NCBI RefSeq assembly: GCF_000949475.1
Contig: NZ_JRHC01000006.1
Span: 310,001-374,000, forward strand
DNA: 64,000 nucleotides
Direction of reading: 5' to 3'
Origin: Draconibacterium sediminis
Lineage (GTDB): Bacteria > Bacteroidota > Bacteroidia > Bacteroidales > Prolixibacteraceae
The notes under the pieces were generated by a model. The model worked only from the letters and a program-made list of their open reading frames with translations, made no database searches and was not told the origin of the DNA. Shown here piece after piece: positions 35,104 to 45,040 of the stretch; position 1 is the stretch's first letter, and every line of letters starts with the position of its first letter. Both the position numbers and the translations under genes were made by a program.

Positions 35104-36543
35104 ATGAAAAGAGTAGGAAGAATTTCGCTGACATTTTTACTTGTTATAGCAGGTGCATTTGTAGGAGTTTGGGCTTACAGCACTTTTTTCGACAAGCCAC
35201 AGGTGGTAACAGTGAAAGAAGAGCAAGCAGCACGATTTGTTAATTACCCCGCCGACAGTGAACAACAGTTACCCGATTTAACTTTTGCCGCCGAAAAATC
35301 GATTCATGCGGTTGTACATATTGCCACACAATCAGTTCGTACCGGGCAATGGTCGAGCGGCAACCCGTTTCTTGATGAGTTTTTTGGCCTGCAAAGACAA
35401 CAACCACAGGTGAGACAGGGTTTTGGATCCGGTGTTATTATGTCGGAAGACGGATACATTATTACCAATAACCACGTAATTGAAGATGCACAAAACATTA
35501 AAGTAATACTAAACGATAAACGCGAGTTTGAAGCCCGGTTGGTAGGAACCGATCCTTCGACCGATATTGCCCTTTTAAAAGTTGACGCTGAAGATTTGCC
35601 TTATCTAACTTATGGCAATTCTGATAATCTGAAACTTGGCGAATGGGTTTTAGCCGTTGGTAATCCGTTTAATCTTACATCTACAGTTACAGCAGGTATC
35701 ATCAGTTCGCAAGGACGTAACCTGGGAATTAACCAGGACCGCTACCGAATCGAGTCATTTATTCAGACTGATGCGGCTGTAAACCCTGGAAACAGTGGAG
35801 GTGCACTGGTTAACCAACAAGGTAATCTGATTGGAATAAACACTGCAATTGCCTCCCGTACCGGATCATATTCAGGATATTCTTTTGCAGTACCGGTTAC
35901 TATCGTAAAAAAAGTTGTTGAAGACTTAAAAGAATTTGGAGAGGTACAACGCGCTTTACTTGGCGTAAATATTGGCGATGTAAATGCAGAAATTGCTGAA
36001 GAACTGAACCTTGACAAGGTGGAAGGTGTTTATATAGGTGGAGTCGTTGAGAACGGAGCTGCCAACGAAGCCGGCATAAAAGAGGAAGATGTAATAATCA
36101 GCGTTGATGGAGATAAAGTAAAAACAGCAGCCGAGCTACAGGAAAAAGTTAGTCAGTACCGTCCGGGCGACAATGTTGACATTGTTGTAATTAGAGACAA
36201 TGAAAAGAAACAATTTACCGTTACCTTGCGTAACAAACATGGCGACACCGAAATAGTACGCGACAATATAACCGTACTGGGTGCCGAGTTTGAGACAGTG
36301 AGTAACAGTGTTAAACAGGATTTGGGAATCAATAACGGCATCATGATAACCAACCTAAACAAAGGAAAACTAAAGGATGCCGGTCTCGAAAAAGGTTTTA
36401 TTATTACCTCGGTAAACAAAAAACCTATTTACGAGGTATCAGATTTTAAGAGAGAAGTTGGAAATGCGAGAGGAGGAATTCTGGTTGAAGGTGTTTATCC
36501 GAATGGGGAATCAGCATACTATGTTTTTGGCGTAGAACGTTAA
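35104..36543 (+). CDS. HtrA/Deg-type periplasmic serine protease
   Basis: A 479-residue Do-like protease with an N-terminal membrane anchor or signal (residues 8-27). The trypsin-like domain carries the triad His124 (TNNHVIED), Asp154 (STDIALLKVD) and Ser231 (NPGNSGGAL). Two PDZ domains follow (about 275-370 and 385-475), the first with EEDVIISVDGDKV. It should degrade or refold damaged envelope proteins. It is transcribed alone. Whether it is closer to DegP or DegQ cannot be judged from sequence alone. Confidence 0.95.
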   Translation: MKRVGRISLTFLLVIAGAFVGVWAYSTFFDKPQVVTVKEEQAARFVNYPADSEQQLPDLTFAAEKSIHAVVHIATQSVRTGQWSSGNPFLDEFFGLQRQQPQVRQGFGSGVIMSEDGYIITNNHVIEDAQNIKVILNDKREFEARLVGTDPSTDIALLKVDAEDLPYLTYGNSDNLKLGEWVLAVGNPFNLTSTVTAGIISSQGRNLGINQDRYRIESFIQTDAAVNPGNSGGALVNQQGNLIGINTAIASRTGSYSGYSFAVPVTIVKKVVEDLKEFGEVQRALLGVNIGDVNAEIAEELNLDKVEGVYIGGVVENGAANEAGIKEEDVIISVDGDKVKTAAELQEKVSQYRPGDNVDIVVIRDNEKKQFTVTLRNKHGDTEIVRDNITVLGAEFETVSNSVKQDLGINNGIMITNLNKGKLKDAGLEKGFIITSVNKKPIYEVSDFKREVGNARGGILVEGVYPNGESAYYVFGVER

Positions 36544-36602
36544 CATTCAAAGTACATAACCTTTAACTTTGTATTAATTACAAAATACGATGAGCTTTCT
36601 CC

Positions 36603-36633
36603 TTGACCATTAGATATTAATGTTCTATATTTG
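36603..36633 (+). promoter_or_regulatory. Promoter of the primary sigma factor gene
   Basis: TTG (36603-36605) and TATATTTG (36626-36633) fit the Bacteroidota consensus with a 20-base spacer. The start codon is 22 bases downstream, with AAGGA as a possible ribosome site. Confidence 0.65.
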
Positions 36634-36655
36634 CACGATTTTTTAAGGATTATAT

Positions 36656-37516
36656 ATGAGACAACTAAAGATCACAAAGTCGATCACTAACCGTGAAAGT
36701 GCCTCTTTAGATAAGTATTTGCAGGAAATTGGTAAAGAAGAGCTGATTACTGTAGAGGAGGAAGTGGAATTAGCACAGCGGATTAAAAAAGGCGATCAGG
36801 CGGCTTTGGAGAAATTAACAAGAGCAAACCTTCGATTTGTAGTATCGGTGGCAAAGCAGTACCAAAATCAGGGACTTAGCTTACCCGACTTAATTAACGA
36901 AGGAAACCTTGGTTTGATTAAAGCAGCCGAAAAGTTCGACGAAACCCGCGGTTTTAAGTTCATTTCTTACGCAGTATGGTGGATTCGCCAATCTATTCTT
37001 CAAGCGCTTGCAGAGCAGTCGCGTATTGTTCGTTTGCCTCTGAACCAGGTAGGTTCGCTGAATAAGATCAATAAGGCTTATTCAAAATTTGAGCAAGAAC
37101 ACGAACGTAAACCGTCGCCTGAAGAGTTAGCTGAAACATTGGAGCTTCCTGCTGATAAGGTTTCTGATACTTTAAGAGTATCAGGAAGACATGTTTCTGT
37201 TGATGCACCATTTGTTGATGGTGAAGACAACAGCCTGTTGGATGTATTGGTGAACAATGATTCGCCAAATGCAGACAGAAGCCTTATCAACGAATCATTG
37301 GCTAGAGAAATTTTCCGCGCATTAGCAACATTGACTGAGCGAGAAAGTGACATCATTAAACTGTTTTTTGGCATAGGGTGCCAGGAAATGACATTAGAGG
37401 AGATCGGTGAACGATTTGGATTAACCCGCGAAAGGGTAAGACAGATAAAAGAAAAGGCTATCAGACGATTAAGACATACATCGCGTAGCAAATTATTAAA
37501 ATCATATCTGGGCTAG
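36656..37516 (+). CDS. rpoD: Primary RNA polymerase sigma factor (sigma-70, Bacteroidota short form)
   Basis: A 286-residue sigma-70. Region 1.2 starts at [15 protein letters not shown]. Region 2 includes [20 protein letters not shown] and [17 protein letters not shown]. Region 3 begins at [15 protein letters not shown], and region 4 carries the helix-turn-helix [20 protein letters not shown]. It lacks region 1.1 and the large non-conserved insert of enterobacterial RpoD, as in the primary sigma of Bacteroides. It recognises TTTG / TAnnTTTG promoters like those marked in this window, including its own. A terminator follows. Confidence 0.96.
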   Translation: MRQLKITKSITNRESASLDKYLQEIGKEELITVEEEVELAQRIKKGDQAALEKLTRANLRFVVSVAKQYQNQGLSLPDLINEGNLGLIKAAEKFDETRGFKFISYAVWWIRQSILQALAEQSRIVRLPLNQVGSLNKINKAYSKFEQEHERKPSPEELAETLELPADKVSDTLRVSGRHVSVDAPFVDGEDNSLLDVLVNNDSPNADRSLINESLAREIFRALATLTERESDIIKLFFGIGCQEMTLEEIGERFGLTRERVRQIKEKAIRRLRHTSRSKLLKSYLG

Positions 37517-37525
37517 GAGAAAAAG

Positions 37526-37560
37526 AAAAGGTTGTCATTACAAAATGGCAACCTTTTTTA
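37526..37560 (+). terminator. Terminator after the sigma factor gene
   Basis: AAAGGTTGTCATT (37527-37539) pairs with AATGGCAACCTTT (37544-37556, with one G-T pair) and is followed by T residues. Confidence 0.88.
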
Positions 37561-37585
37561 TTTTATATATTTATTAAAACAGTCT

Positions 37586-38839
37586 TTAGTCAATCGGCAT
37601 CTCAATATACTCAGACTTCTCTCCTTCATCACTTTCCTTAACCTCTTCTTCCCCATTCTTGCTATTTGTACTCTTACTTGCAATTAAAGCCCACGCCATA
37701 ATTAAACTGGTGGCAATAATTACCACAAACAATACGGCTCCTTCAAATTTTTCGGCCCGTAACGATTCTGGAATGGCAAAAAACAGCAGCACGGTAATCA
37801 ACCCTTTTGGGGCAATAAAGGTTTGTGGCAGCGTATCTTTTCGTTCAATCACGTAGAATAAGCCAAAACGTAAGATGTAAGTTACAGCCAGGAAAATAAC
37901 ACTGATCAGCCACACTTTCCAGCTAAATAACGACGCAAGCGGTAAAGTCATCCCAAAAACAACGAAGAAGAAAGTACGCACCAAAAAGGCGGTTTCTGTG
38001 GTAATCATATTAAACTGATCAAAAAGACCATCAATTCTTGCATCGTTTAACCACTCACGGAGCCTTCCGAAAAGCAAAACTTTGTAATTACGTAACAGAA
38101 GGCCAAACATTAAAATTATAATTAACGACGACAGATGAAACATTTTTCCAACGGCATAAAGCAAAACCAGCACCGCCAAAAACAGGAAAAACTTTGCATC
38201 GCCTTTAATATTTTGAATGATATATAGTAAACCATAACACAGTACCACCGAAATTACCAGTGTAAGTACAATGTTACTGCCAATGGCAAAACTTAACTGG
38301 CGCATCCCTTCAACATGGAGGTTTTCAACAATCATGTAAAACACCATAATACCCAAAATATCAGAGAATGTACTTTCGTAAATCAGAAACTCCCGCTTGT
38401 ATTTTGTAAGGTTAGCAACACTTGGTATGATGATAGCACTGCTCATTATTGAAAGTGGCAACGCGTAAACCAGTGCCGGTAAGAAATTGATTTCGGGGAT
38501 AAAAAACTGAATGATAAATGCAATTGAAACGGCTGTTAATCCCAGTGACAAAGAAGCGATGGTAAACGATTTCCAAATGATTGGCCAGTTCTCCTTCTTT
38601 AACTCAAGGTCGAGAGCAGCTTCAAGCACGATCATGATCAACCCAACAATTCCCAGTACTTCGAGTGCCCAGAAATAATCGGGCTCCATTTCAAAGTAGG
38701 TCATTAACTGCTGCACACCAACTCCCAGTAATATTAAAATCAACACACTGGGCACATTGGTTTTCCGCGAAAACATATTGGTGAAAAAAGAAAATATTAT
38801 AATGACACAAAGGCCAATAAGAAAGAGGTATGCATTCAT
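37586..38839 (-). CDS. Cation/proton antiporter (CPA family)
   Basis: A 417-residue membrane protein with about twelve helices. Family marks are LIMIVLEAALDLELK in the third helix, LPLSIMSSAIIIPSVANL and YESTFSDILGIMVFYMIVE (the ion-binding Asp region), and APKGLITVLLFFAIP. The C-terminus is a short, very acidic tail (NGEEEVKESDEGEKSEYIE). It should exchange Na+ or K+ for H+ at the inner membrane. It is convergent with the sigma-factor gene; the ion is not predictable. Confidence 0.87.
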   Translation of the reverse strand: MNAYLFLIGLCVIIIFSFFTNMFSRKTNVPSVLILILLGVGVQQLMTYFEMEPDYFWALEVLGIVGLIMIVLEAALDLELKKENWPIIWKSFTIASLSLGLTAVSIAFIIQFFIPEINFLPALVYALPLSIMSSAIIIPSVANLTKYKREFLIYESTFSDILGIMVFYMIVENLHVEGMRQLSFAIGSNIVLTLVISVVLCYGLLYIIQNIKGDAKFFLFLAVLVLLYAVGKMFHLSSLIIILMFGLLLRNYKVLLFGRLREWLNDARIDGLFDQFNMITTETAFLVRTFFFVVFGMTLPLASLFSWKVWLISVIFLAVTYILRFGLFYVIERKDTLPQTFIAPKGLITVLLFFAIPESLRAEKFEGAVLFVVIIATSLIMAWALIASKSTNSKNGEEEVKESDEGEKSEYIEMPID

Positions 38840-39136
38840 ACAGAAAACTTTGTTTTAAGTTACACAAACAGTTCGATTATGCAATTGTTTTAACGAAAAT
38901 CTGTAGCTTAAATCTCCCGGCCGGAAACACTTCATACTCAGTAAATACTAATAGAGTAGCTGATTAAATTATATTTCCATCCGGATAGATTTCCATATCA
39001 AATATACCAATGTTGCCGATGTTACAGGTAATTTCGGGACAAATGATATCTGGTACACGCACTTTTTTATACTACTCAATCAATTTCGTATTGTTTTCCT
39101 CCTTTAAGACTTATAAGTAACCATTACACTTTGGTC
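38840..39136. other. Gene-free interval between the antiporter and the sugar permease
   Basis: About 300 bases with no coding frame, terminator hairpin or exact promoter box recognised. It separates the antiporter gene from the end of the fucP-like gene on the same strand. Confidence 0.45.
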
Positions 39137-40438
39137 TTATCGTGCTTTTTTAAATGCATTATATGTTCTCTTGCCATAAATTGCAATTACAACAAAGCAG
39201 ATAAAAGGCAAAACAAACGAAAAGTTCACTGCCGGAAGCGGCCCGATAGTCCCCTGGTCGATAATTAAACCCTGCAGTGGAGGCATTAATGCTCCGCCCA
39301 CAATTGCCATTACCAAACCGGCAGCTCCAAGCGTTGCATCGTCGCCAACATCTTCAAGCGCAATCCCGTAAATGGTTGGAAACATCAGCGACATAAAAGC
39401 CGACGTGGCCACCAGTAAATACAAGCCCATCATTCCCTGAATTAAAACTACTCCGGCCGTTGTACACATTCCGCCTATGGCAAAAAGCAGTAACATATAA
39501 CGGGCGTTCAGGTATTTCATTAAAAAAGTACTGATAAAACGACTGGTGATAAAAATCGCCATGGCAATAATATTGAAATTCTGAGCCTGCGCTTTTGGAA
39601 TCCCAAGATTATCAGCATACTGAATAATGAAAGTCCAGCACATGATTTGTGCCCCCACGTAGAATACCTGGGCAATTACGCCTTCCCGGTATATTTTGTT
39701 GCGGAATAATCGTTTTGCCGAGTGCCACGGATGAATTTCATGATCAGCACTTTCGCGTTTCGGCATTTTTGAAACAGCAATAATAATCAGCATTAAAATT
39801 ACTACAAACCCTAAAATCACATACGGATTGCGTATTACCGACAGATCGTTGGTACGTATTGCTGCTTTTTCGGCTGCATTTAAAGTATCAAAAATCAGGT
39901 TTCCGGTAGCATCCCGCTTATCCGACTCCAACGACGAAAGAATGAGTTTTGAGGCCACAAACATTCCCAATATCGATCCCATTGGATTAAACGATTGCGC
40001 CAGGTTTAAACGACGTGTTGCCGTTGCCGGATCGCCCATCGATAAAATATAAGGATTGGCTGTGGTTTCCAAGAAAGCCAAACCAAAAGTAAGGATGTAC
40101 AGCGACACGAGGAAGAATCCAAAAATTTCGTATTGTGCAGCAGGAAAAAACAACAAGGCACCAACGGCATATAAGGCCAGGCCAACAATAATTCCGGTTT
40201 TATACGAATATCGTTTTATAATTAACGCCGCCGGAATCGCCATGGTAGCATATCCGCCATAAAATGCAAACTGTACCATAGCTGCTTTTGCGTTGGAAAT
40301 TTCCATTACCGTTTGAAACGCAGCCACCATCGGGTTGGTCAAATCATTGGCAAACCCCCAAAGGGCAAATAAACTGGTTATAAGTATAAAGGGAACAAGA
40401 ATTTTCTTGTCCACAACAATTGGTTTTGTTTTATTCAT
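39137..40438 (-). CDS. fucP: MFS sugar:proton symporter, FucP type
   Basis: A 433-residue MFS transporter with twelve helices. The N-terminal FALWGFANDLTNPMVAAFQ is the hallmark of the fucose permease family, as is GLAFLETTANPYILSMG with the pore-lining Glu. SFNPMGSILG is another family segment. It brings L-fucose or a related hexose or deoxyhexose into the cytoplasm with protons. It lies 80 bases after manC, at the distal end of the minus-strand block that contains the lyase/sulfatase cluster, so it may take up a released sugar such as rhamnose; that link is inferred. The exact sugar cannot be read from the sequence. Confidence 0.87.
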   Translation of the reverse strand: MNKTKPIVVDKKILVPFILITSLFALWGFANDLTNPMVAAFQTVMEISNAKAAMVQFAFYGGYATMAIPAALIIKRYSYKTGIIVGLALYAVGALLFFPAAQYEIFGFFLVSLYILTFGLAFLETTANPYILSMGDPATATRRLNLAQSFNPMGSILGMFVASKLILSSLESDKRDATGNLIFDTLNAAEKAAIRTNDLSVIRNPYVILGFVVILMLIIIAVSKMPKRESADHEIHPWHSAKRLFRNKIYREGVIAQVFYVGAQIMCWTFIIQYADNLGIPKAQAQNFNIIAMAIFITSRFISTFLMKYLNARYMLLLFAIGGMCTTAGVVLIQGMMGLYLLVATSAFMSLMFPTIYGIALEDVGDDATLGAAGLVMAIVGGALMPPLQGLIIDQGTIGPLPAVNFSFVLPFICFVVIAIYGKRTYNAFKKAR

Positions 40439-40518
40439 TGGTTTAATAGTTTTACTAAAATACTGGTAGTTAGTACAGTTTTAGCAAGTTACCCGGCAAC
40501 ATTACTGGGCACAACTTT

Positions 40519-41598
40519 CTACAGGTACTCTGATTTATTATTAGCTTTTAGTTGTTCAACAATTTTTTTAATATCCTCTGCATTATCGCGTTTGCAAACC
40601 AGGGTTGTATTTCCGTCGCGCACAACAATTACATCGTCGAGGCCAACCACAGCAACCAGTCCATCGTCGGTAGACACGTACGAGTTTTTTGCATCCAAGA
40701 AGATGGCCTCTCCCATTCCGGCATTGCCATTTTCATCCTTCTTATCGGTTTGATATACCGACTCCCAGCTCCCCAGGTCATTCCAATCGAAATTTCCTTC
40801 AACCAGGTAAATGTTTTTGGCGTGCTCCATAATGCCATAATCAACCGAAATACTCTCAACAGCGCGGTAAATGGAATCAAGCGTTTCAGGATATGAAGGA
40901 TTGCCCAAATCAGCCTGAATTTTGCGTAAATCTGCATATAACTCCGGGGCAAATTCTTCAACTGCTTTCAGAAAAACCGATACTTTAAAAACAAATAATC
41001 CGCTGTTCCAGTAAAAACCACCTTGTTTCAGGTAATCGGCTGCAGTGGCTTCATCCGGTTTTTCCACAAAACGTTCCACTTTAAACTGCTTTATCTTTTC
41101 GTTGCCGGTAATATCTTCGGCAGTTTGTACGTAGCCATAGCCCGTTGCCGGATATGTTGGCGTAATTCCAAGTGTAACAATACCATCGCGTTCGTTAGCA
41201 ATTTTGGCAGCGGCCAAAACCGTGTCTTCAAACAAAGCAGTATTTGTAATTAAATGATCGGAAGGTGAAACTACCATTACGCCGTCAGGATCTTCGCGTT
41301 CGGCATACATCGCCGCCAAACCAATACATGGCAAGGTATTTCTGCCAACCGGCTCGTAAATCAGGTTTTCTTTGGGTAACATCGGAGTTTGTTCCTCCAA
41401 TACTTTTGCCTGTGTAGCACTTGAAACTATGTAGATATTTTCTTTTTTGGTGAAAGTTGCAAATCGTTCAATGGTGTCCTGAAGCAGCGATTGTTCGCCA
41501 AAAATATTCAGGTATTGTTTTGGTTTTGCCGTTTTACTGCGTGGCCAGAACCGTGTTCCTGATCCACCTGCCATGATCAGGGTATAAATCTTATCCAT
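40519..41598 (-). CDS. manC: Mannose-1-phosphate guanylyltransferase
   Basis: A 359-residue nucleotidyltransferase with the N-terminal MAGGSGTRFWPRSK signature (residues 9-22) and PKQYLNIFGEQSLLQDTIER. VSPSDHLI carries the metal-binding Asp, and FVEKPDEATAADYL and FYWNSGLFVFK form the sugar-binding region. It makes GDP-mannose from GTP and mannose-1-phosphate for glycan synthesis. It lacks the C-terminal isomerase domain of bifunctional enzymes. It lies downstream of the lyase cluster with a 219-base gap and may be independent of it. Confidence 0.93.
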   Translation of the reverse strand: MDKIYTLIMAGGSGTRFWPRSKTAKPKQYLNIFGEQSLLQDTIERFATFTKKENIYIVSSATQAKVLEEQTPMLPKENLIYEPVGRNTLPCIGLAAMYAEREDPDGVMVVSPSDHLITNTALFEDTVLAAAKIANERDGIVTLGITPTYPATGYGYVQTAEDITGNEKIKQFKVERFVEKPDEATAADYLKQGGFYWNSGLFVFKVSVFLKAVEEFAPELYADLRKIQADLGNPSYPETLDSIYRAVESISVDYGIMEHAKNIYLVEGNFDWNDLGSWESVYQTDKKDENGNAGMGEAIFLDAKNSYVSTDDGLVAVVGLDDVIVVRDGNTTLVCKRDNAEDIKKIVEQLKANNKSEYL

Positions 41599-41750
41599 AT
41601 TACTAAAAATTAAAAATACGGATGAAAATACGAATCTAAAATTACTTCGCTAGTAAACAATGGTAATTTCTGCTGATTTTTTTGTTAAGAAAATTCTCAG
41701 GCGCTACTTACAACCTCACTAAATTTTAAACACAACAGCTAATTCGAATC

Positions 41751-41817
41751 CTATTTCGCGGCTTTTTGTTCTTCAATTAACTGTTGAACATCCTTCAATA
41801 ACGACTCTATATCACCT
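41751..41817 (-). pseudogene. Possible out-of-frame C-terminal remnant after the alginate-lyase-like gene
   Basis: Directly after the stop codon of the 43020-41818 gene, the +1 frame continues open for about 23 codons with strongly protein-like sequence (ESLLKDVQQLIEEQ, then KAAK and a stop). It has no start of its own. It could be the old C-terminus of the upstream gene after a frameshift, or the tail of a deleted gene. Family unknown. Confidence 0.3.
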
Positions 41818-43020
41818 TTATTGAACCGGTTCACTAAGCAACCACAATAGCGGATTCCTAATGGGTAAATTCCGGATTACTTCCTGGGTTTTAGGATAAC
41901 CTTCCAATGTTTTCCACAACTCGATGTATTCCTTTTTCTGATAGGCTTTTTCGGCAAAAAGCAAAAACGGATGCCGAACCGGCCATTCTTCCCAGTACAT
42001 TACATCGGGCTGCAAAGGCCACGAGGACTTGTCCATAACAAAGGGAAACAAATATTCAGCTCCCAACTCCAGGTTTTTACCGTCTGCCGTACTAAATTCA
42101 TAAAGATTGTTGTTTTCATCACTCAGAATCTCAGCAGTGGTAAAAAACGCGTCGAGGTTAAACAATGAATATCCATAGGGTTTGGTACGTTCCAGTTCCA
42201 ATGGAAACGATCCGTTCTCTCCCATTTGATTTGGAAGCAGAATTTCCTTAAAACGATCACGGCACATTTTCAGTACCTTTTCATTATCGGTTAACCGGGC
42301 AAAAGCAGCAACCTGCATCATCCAGCAAGTGGCGTGGTTATTTTTGGTATTCATTTCGTCCAAACCATACGGGTGAGTGGTCAGCCACTGAACAAACTCA
42401 TCAAACCACGCCTTAATCTGATTAATTTTCTCCTGATCAACAGCACTGTTTTGCTCCAGAATCTCAACCGAGCGCGCTACTTCAATTAAATGAATGGCAT
42501 CGATAATTCCGATACCCCGCCCGGTAACCCGTCCTTTTATGGCTTGTACATAAAGTAAACTTGGATTCATCCTGGTTTCAGGATTTACAAACCAGGCTTC
42601 CAAATGTTTGAGCGAAGCCGCTGCAAATCTCTTATCGCCGGTGAGCAGATAAGCCGATGTTTCACGTCCTAGAATCTGGCTAAAACGAATCATCGCCAGC
42701 CGGTGCGCAACAAAATTGTCGGGATTCGTTTGACCGTCGCGGCGAATATACGGCCCATCCGGATTTTCCGGATCAGGCCACCAGTAGTCGCCCTCGGAGT
42801 AAAAATCGTGTGGTCCGCCGGCACTGCGTTCACAAACAGTAGCGGTTACTGTAAGCGGCAAACTATCTAAATATTCCGTTGCCGTTTTAATGATGTACTG
42901 CTGCTCCGTTTCTGCAATGTACGGTACTTGCTTTTTCTGTGAGCAGGATAGCCCGAACATACAAACGAAGAGAAGCAAAATCACAGTGTTTGCTTTATAA
43001 TAGTTGGTTTGTTGCTGCAT
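41818..43020 (-). CDS. Alginate-lyase-domain lipoprotein (PL5/PL38-like)
   Basis: A 400-residue lipoprotein (signal peptide with lipobox GLSC, Cys26). The body is an alpha/alpha-toroid of the alginate_lyase domain type. GDYWWPDPENPDGPYIRRDG near residue 80 and LDEMNTKNNHATCWMMQ near residue 225, with the catalytic Asn-His pair, are typical of family PL38-like proteins, some of which cut glucuronan. It should cleave uronic-acid linkages by beta-elimination at the cell surface or in the periplasm. It is the last gene of the nine-gene cluster, 23 bases after the preceding heparinase-fold gene. Its exact PL family and substrate are inferred. Confidence 0.8.
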   Translation of the reverse strand: MQQQTNYYKANTVILLLFVCMFGLSCSQKKQVPYIAETEQQYIIKTATEYLDSLPLTVTATVCERSAGGPHDFYSEGDYWWPDPENPDGPYIRRDGQTNPDNFVAHRLAMIRFSQILGRETSAYLLTGDKRFAAASLKHLEAWFVNPETRMNPSLLYVQAIKGRVTGRGIGIIDAIHLIEVARSVEILEQNSAVDQEKINQIKAWFDEFVQWLTTHPYGLDEMNTKNNHATCWMMQVAAFARLTDNEKVLKMCRDRFKEILLPNQMGENGSFPLELERTKPYGYSLFNLDAFFTTAEILSDENNNLYEFSTADGKNLELGAEYLFPFVMDKSSWPLQPDVMYWEEWPVRHPFLLFAEKAYQKKEYIELWKTLEGYPKTQEVIRNLPIRNPLLWLLSEPVQ

Positions 43021-43043
43021 TTACAATGAATTGGATTACTGTA

Positions 43044-44972
43044 CTAAATCTTTGTAATTACTACCTGGTCTTTACCTTTTACTTTCGGATTTTTGTACTC
43101 CAGAATGATCCGGGTAATCACATCCCAATACCTTTTTAAACCTTTATCGGTTACAGGAATCACCTCAACTTTAGGAGTAAAAAGTTTTGTATCATATTTC
43201 ATTTGAAGCGTAAACTCGTCTCCAGCCAGATTGATGGTACCATCACCGTTATCGCTTACCTTTCCTGATGTGATAAAATTCAAGCTGGTAGGTTTATCTG
43301 TTAGTTCTTCCAGCTCGTAAGAATTGGAAACAGTAAATTTCTTTCCCCTGTCCAAACGATAAGTGCGCACCCATTTTTTTACTTGTGCTTCTTTAGGATA
43401 GGCACCGGCGATATCGGTAGAAAAAATTGCTTTTTTTGAATCGGCACTAAAAGTAGAATTCTTCGCTTCATAGTTCCGGCCTTCTTTCTGATCAACACCA
43501 TTTATTTTTGGCAACTGATGATAGCCCGATTGCATGGTCCATATCTCATATCTTCTGCTACTAAACGTTTTTGCGGTATAGGTTTCGCGGCCTATGTCTA
43601 CCAAACAGGGTTTGCCATCGAAGTACAAAACAAAAGATCCCAAATCGTTGTGGTTGTGGCTTTCAGCATTGTGTCCGCCTTTAGCTGCAAAGTAAAACCC
43701 ATCGGTTGAGCCAGCCATATCGCGCGCACCTGCCACTTGTGTTTCAGGCAGCCAGAAATCGCTGATCAATGCATTTTCAGCTTCTACATCCGCAATCTCT
43801 TTTAAAAACATTAGTTGCATAATCTGCTCATCCACTTTTCCTCCCGGAGGTTTAACTCCCCAGTCTTGTTTTTCGGCGAGAAATGCGCCAAACTTCTGCA
43901 TAACAGGGTCGCCAATATCTTTTCCATAACTGTAAATTATCTGTGGTCGGCCTCCCGTTGTAGCATCGGCATCGGCAAAATTCACAAAATACGGGTAATT
44001 TACGTAGGCTTTATAAATATAATTCCCCATGTTCCTGATGAGCTGATTATCGAAAACATCGAATTTGCCATTGGTAGCACGTTTTAAAAGATCGAGGTTT
44101 TGATAAAGAGAAGCGCCTGCCCTGCCCCAATACGAAGGGCCCTCATCGCAACCGCCATCATTCGGGTAAACATTTATAAACTGATCGAGCGACCGTACCA
44201 CTTTGTCCACCCCGGCAATTTTCTTATCCTGATCGTCTTCCAGAATTAAAATCGAAGTAAGTATATTATGGTTGGTCCATGGATTCCAGTTGTTAACATC
44301 GCGGCTTCCATCAAGCCCCTGCCACCAGAAATCATTGCGTTCGTAGTACGGAATCACCGCCTTTTTCATGATTTCATCTTTCAGGCGTTTCGCGATAAGC
44401 GGATGCACCTTATCAAATTCATCTTTAAACAAAAACCAGGTCCACGAAAGGATATTGGAGATTTCGCCAACCCCTAAATCAATAGTTGGTTCATCGGCAT
44501 CGGGCAAACCATGTGGCGCTTTTTGCGACGTTAGATGCGCCGACCATCCCCACCAGGTTTGTTCGCTATAATACCAAACGCCGTTAATTATTTGGTCAAT
44601 AAAACGTCCTTGCCCTTCTGTAAGCTCCGCCATTACCGAAGCCACTAATGCAGCGCGTGGTGCGGAATAGGCTTCCTGCCTACGATCGCCCGAACGAATT
44701 ATCTCGAGATAATCGGTTGCTTTAACCACCGGCCAATCATAATCAAGATATTCTTCTCCTTCCTTAATATAGGCCGTCCGGATTTCCTCCGGTAAATTAT
44801 TCCAGAAATCTCTGCTTTTATAAGTAGGAAAATCCAGGTCTGAAAAATCCTCTATAAGTACTTTTTCTATTCCAACTACACTTGCTTCTTTTTGAAGGAT
44901 GTCTCTTTTTTCTTTTGAAAAACTGCTCATAACTAAGCTGCTGAAAAGAAAAAGAATAAATAGTTTTTTCAT
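43044..44972 (-). CDS. Heparinase II/III-fold polysaccharide lyase (1 of 3)
   Basis: A 642-residue exported protein (signal ends near SSFS). The N-terminal alpha/alpha toroid contains WWGWSAHL (residues 140-147) and NNWNPWTNHNILTS, with the probable catalytic Asn-His pair at 234-235 and the GGCDEGPSYWGRAGASLY tyrosine segment. The C-terminal beta-sheet domain starts with the heparinase II/III signature SHNHNDLGSFVLY (438-450). Such enzymes cut uronic-acid glycosidic bonds by beta-elimination. Family assignment within PL12/15/17/21/37 is not safe from sequence alone. It is 68 bases after the sulfatase-rhamnosidase gene in the same operon. Confidence 0.85.
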   Translation of the reverse strand: MKKLFILFLFSSLVMSSFSKEKRDILQKEASVVGIEKVLIEDFSDLDFPTYKSRDFWNNLPEEIRTAYIKEGEEYLDYDWPVVKATDYLEIIRSGDRRQEAYSAPRAALVASVMAELTEGQGRFIDQIINGVWYYSEQTWWGWSAHLTSQKAPHGLPDADEPTIDLGVGEISNILSWTWFLFKDEFDKVHPLIAKRLKDEIMKKAVIPYYERNDFWWQGLDGSRDVNNWNPWTNHNILTSILILEDDQDKKIAGVDKVVRSLDQFINVYPNDGGCDEGPSYWGRAGASLYQNLDLLKRATNGKFDVFDNQLIRNMGNYIYKAYVNYPYFVNFADADATTGGRPQIIYSYGKDIGDPVMQKFGAFLAEKQDWGVKPPGGKVDEQIMQLMFLKEIADVEAENALISDFWLPETQVAGARDMAGSTDGFYFAAKGGHNAESHNHNDLGSFVLYFDGKPCLVDIGRETYTAKTFSSRRYEIWTMQSGYHQLPKINGVDQKEGRNYEAKNSTFSADSKKAIFSTDIAGAYPKEAQVKKWVRTYRLDRGKKFTVSNSYELEELTDKPTSLNFITSGKVSDNGDGTINLAGDEFTLQMKYDTKLFTPKVEVIPVTDKGLKRYWDVITRIILEYKNPKVKGKDQVVITKI

Positions 44973-45040
44973 GATTATCAGGTTTTAGTTTTTGTATGGT
45001 TCGTATACTTGTGACAAATATTCTCGTTCAACCTTCAGAT

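Noticed and set aside
41741..41753. TTCGAATCC, resembling a tRNA T-arm
   Set aside because: No acceptor stem, anticodon arm or CCA-type end could be folded around it.
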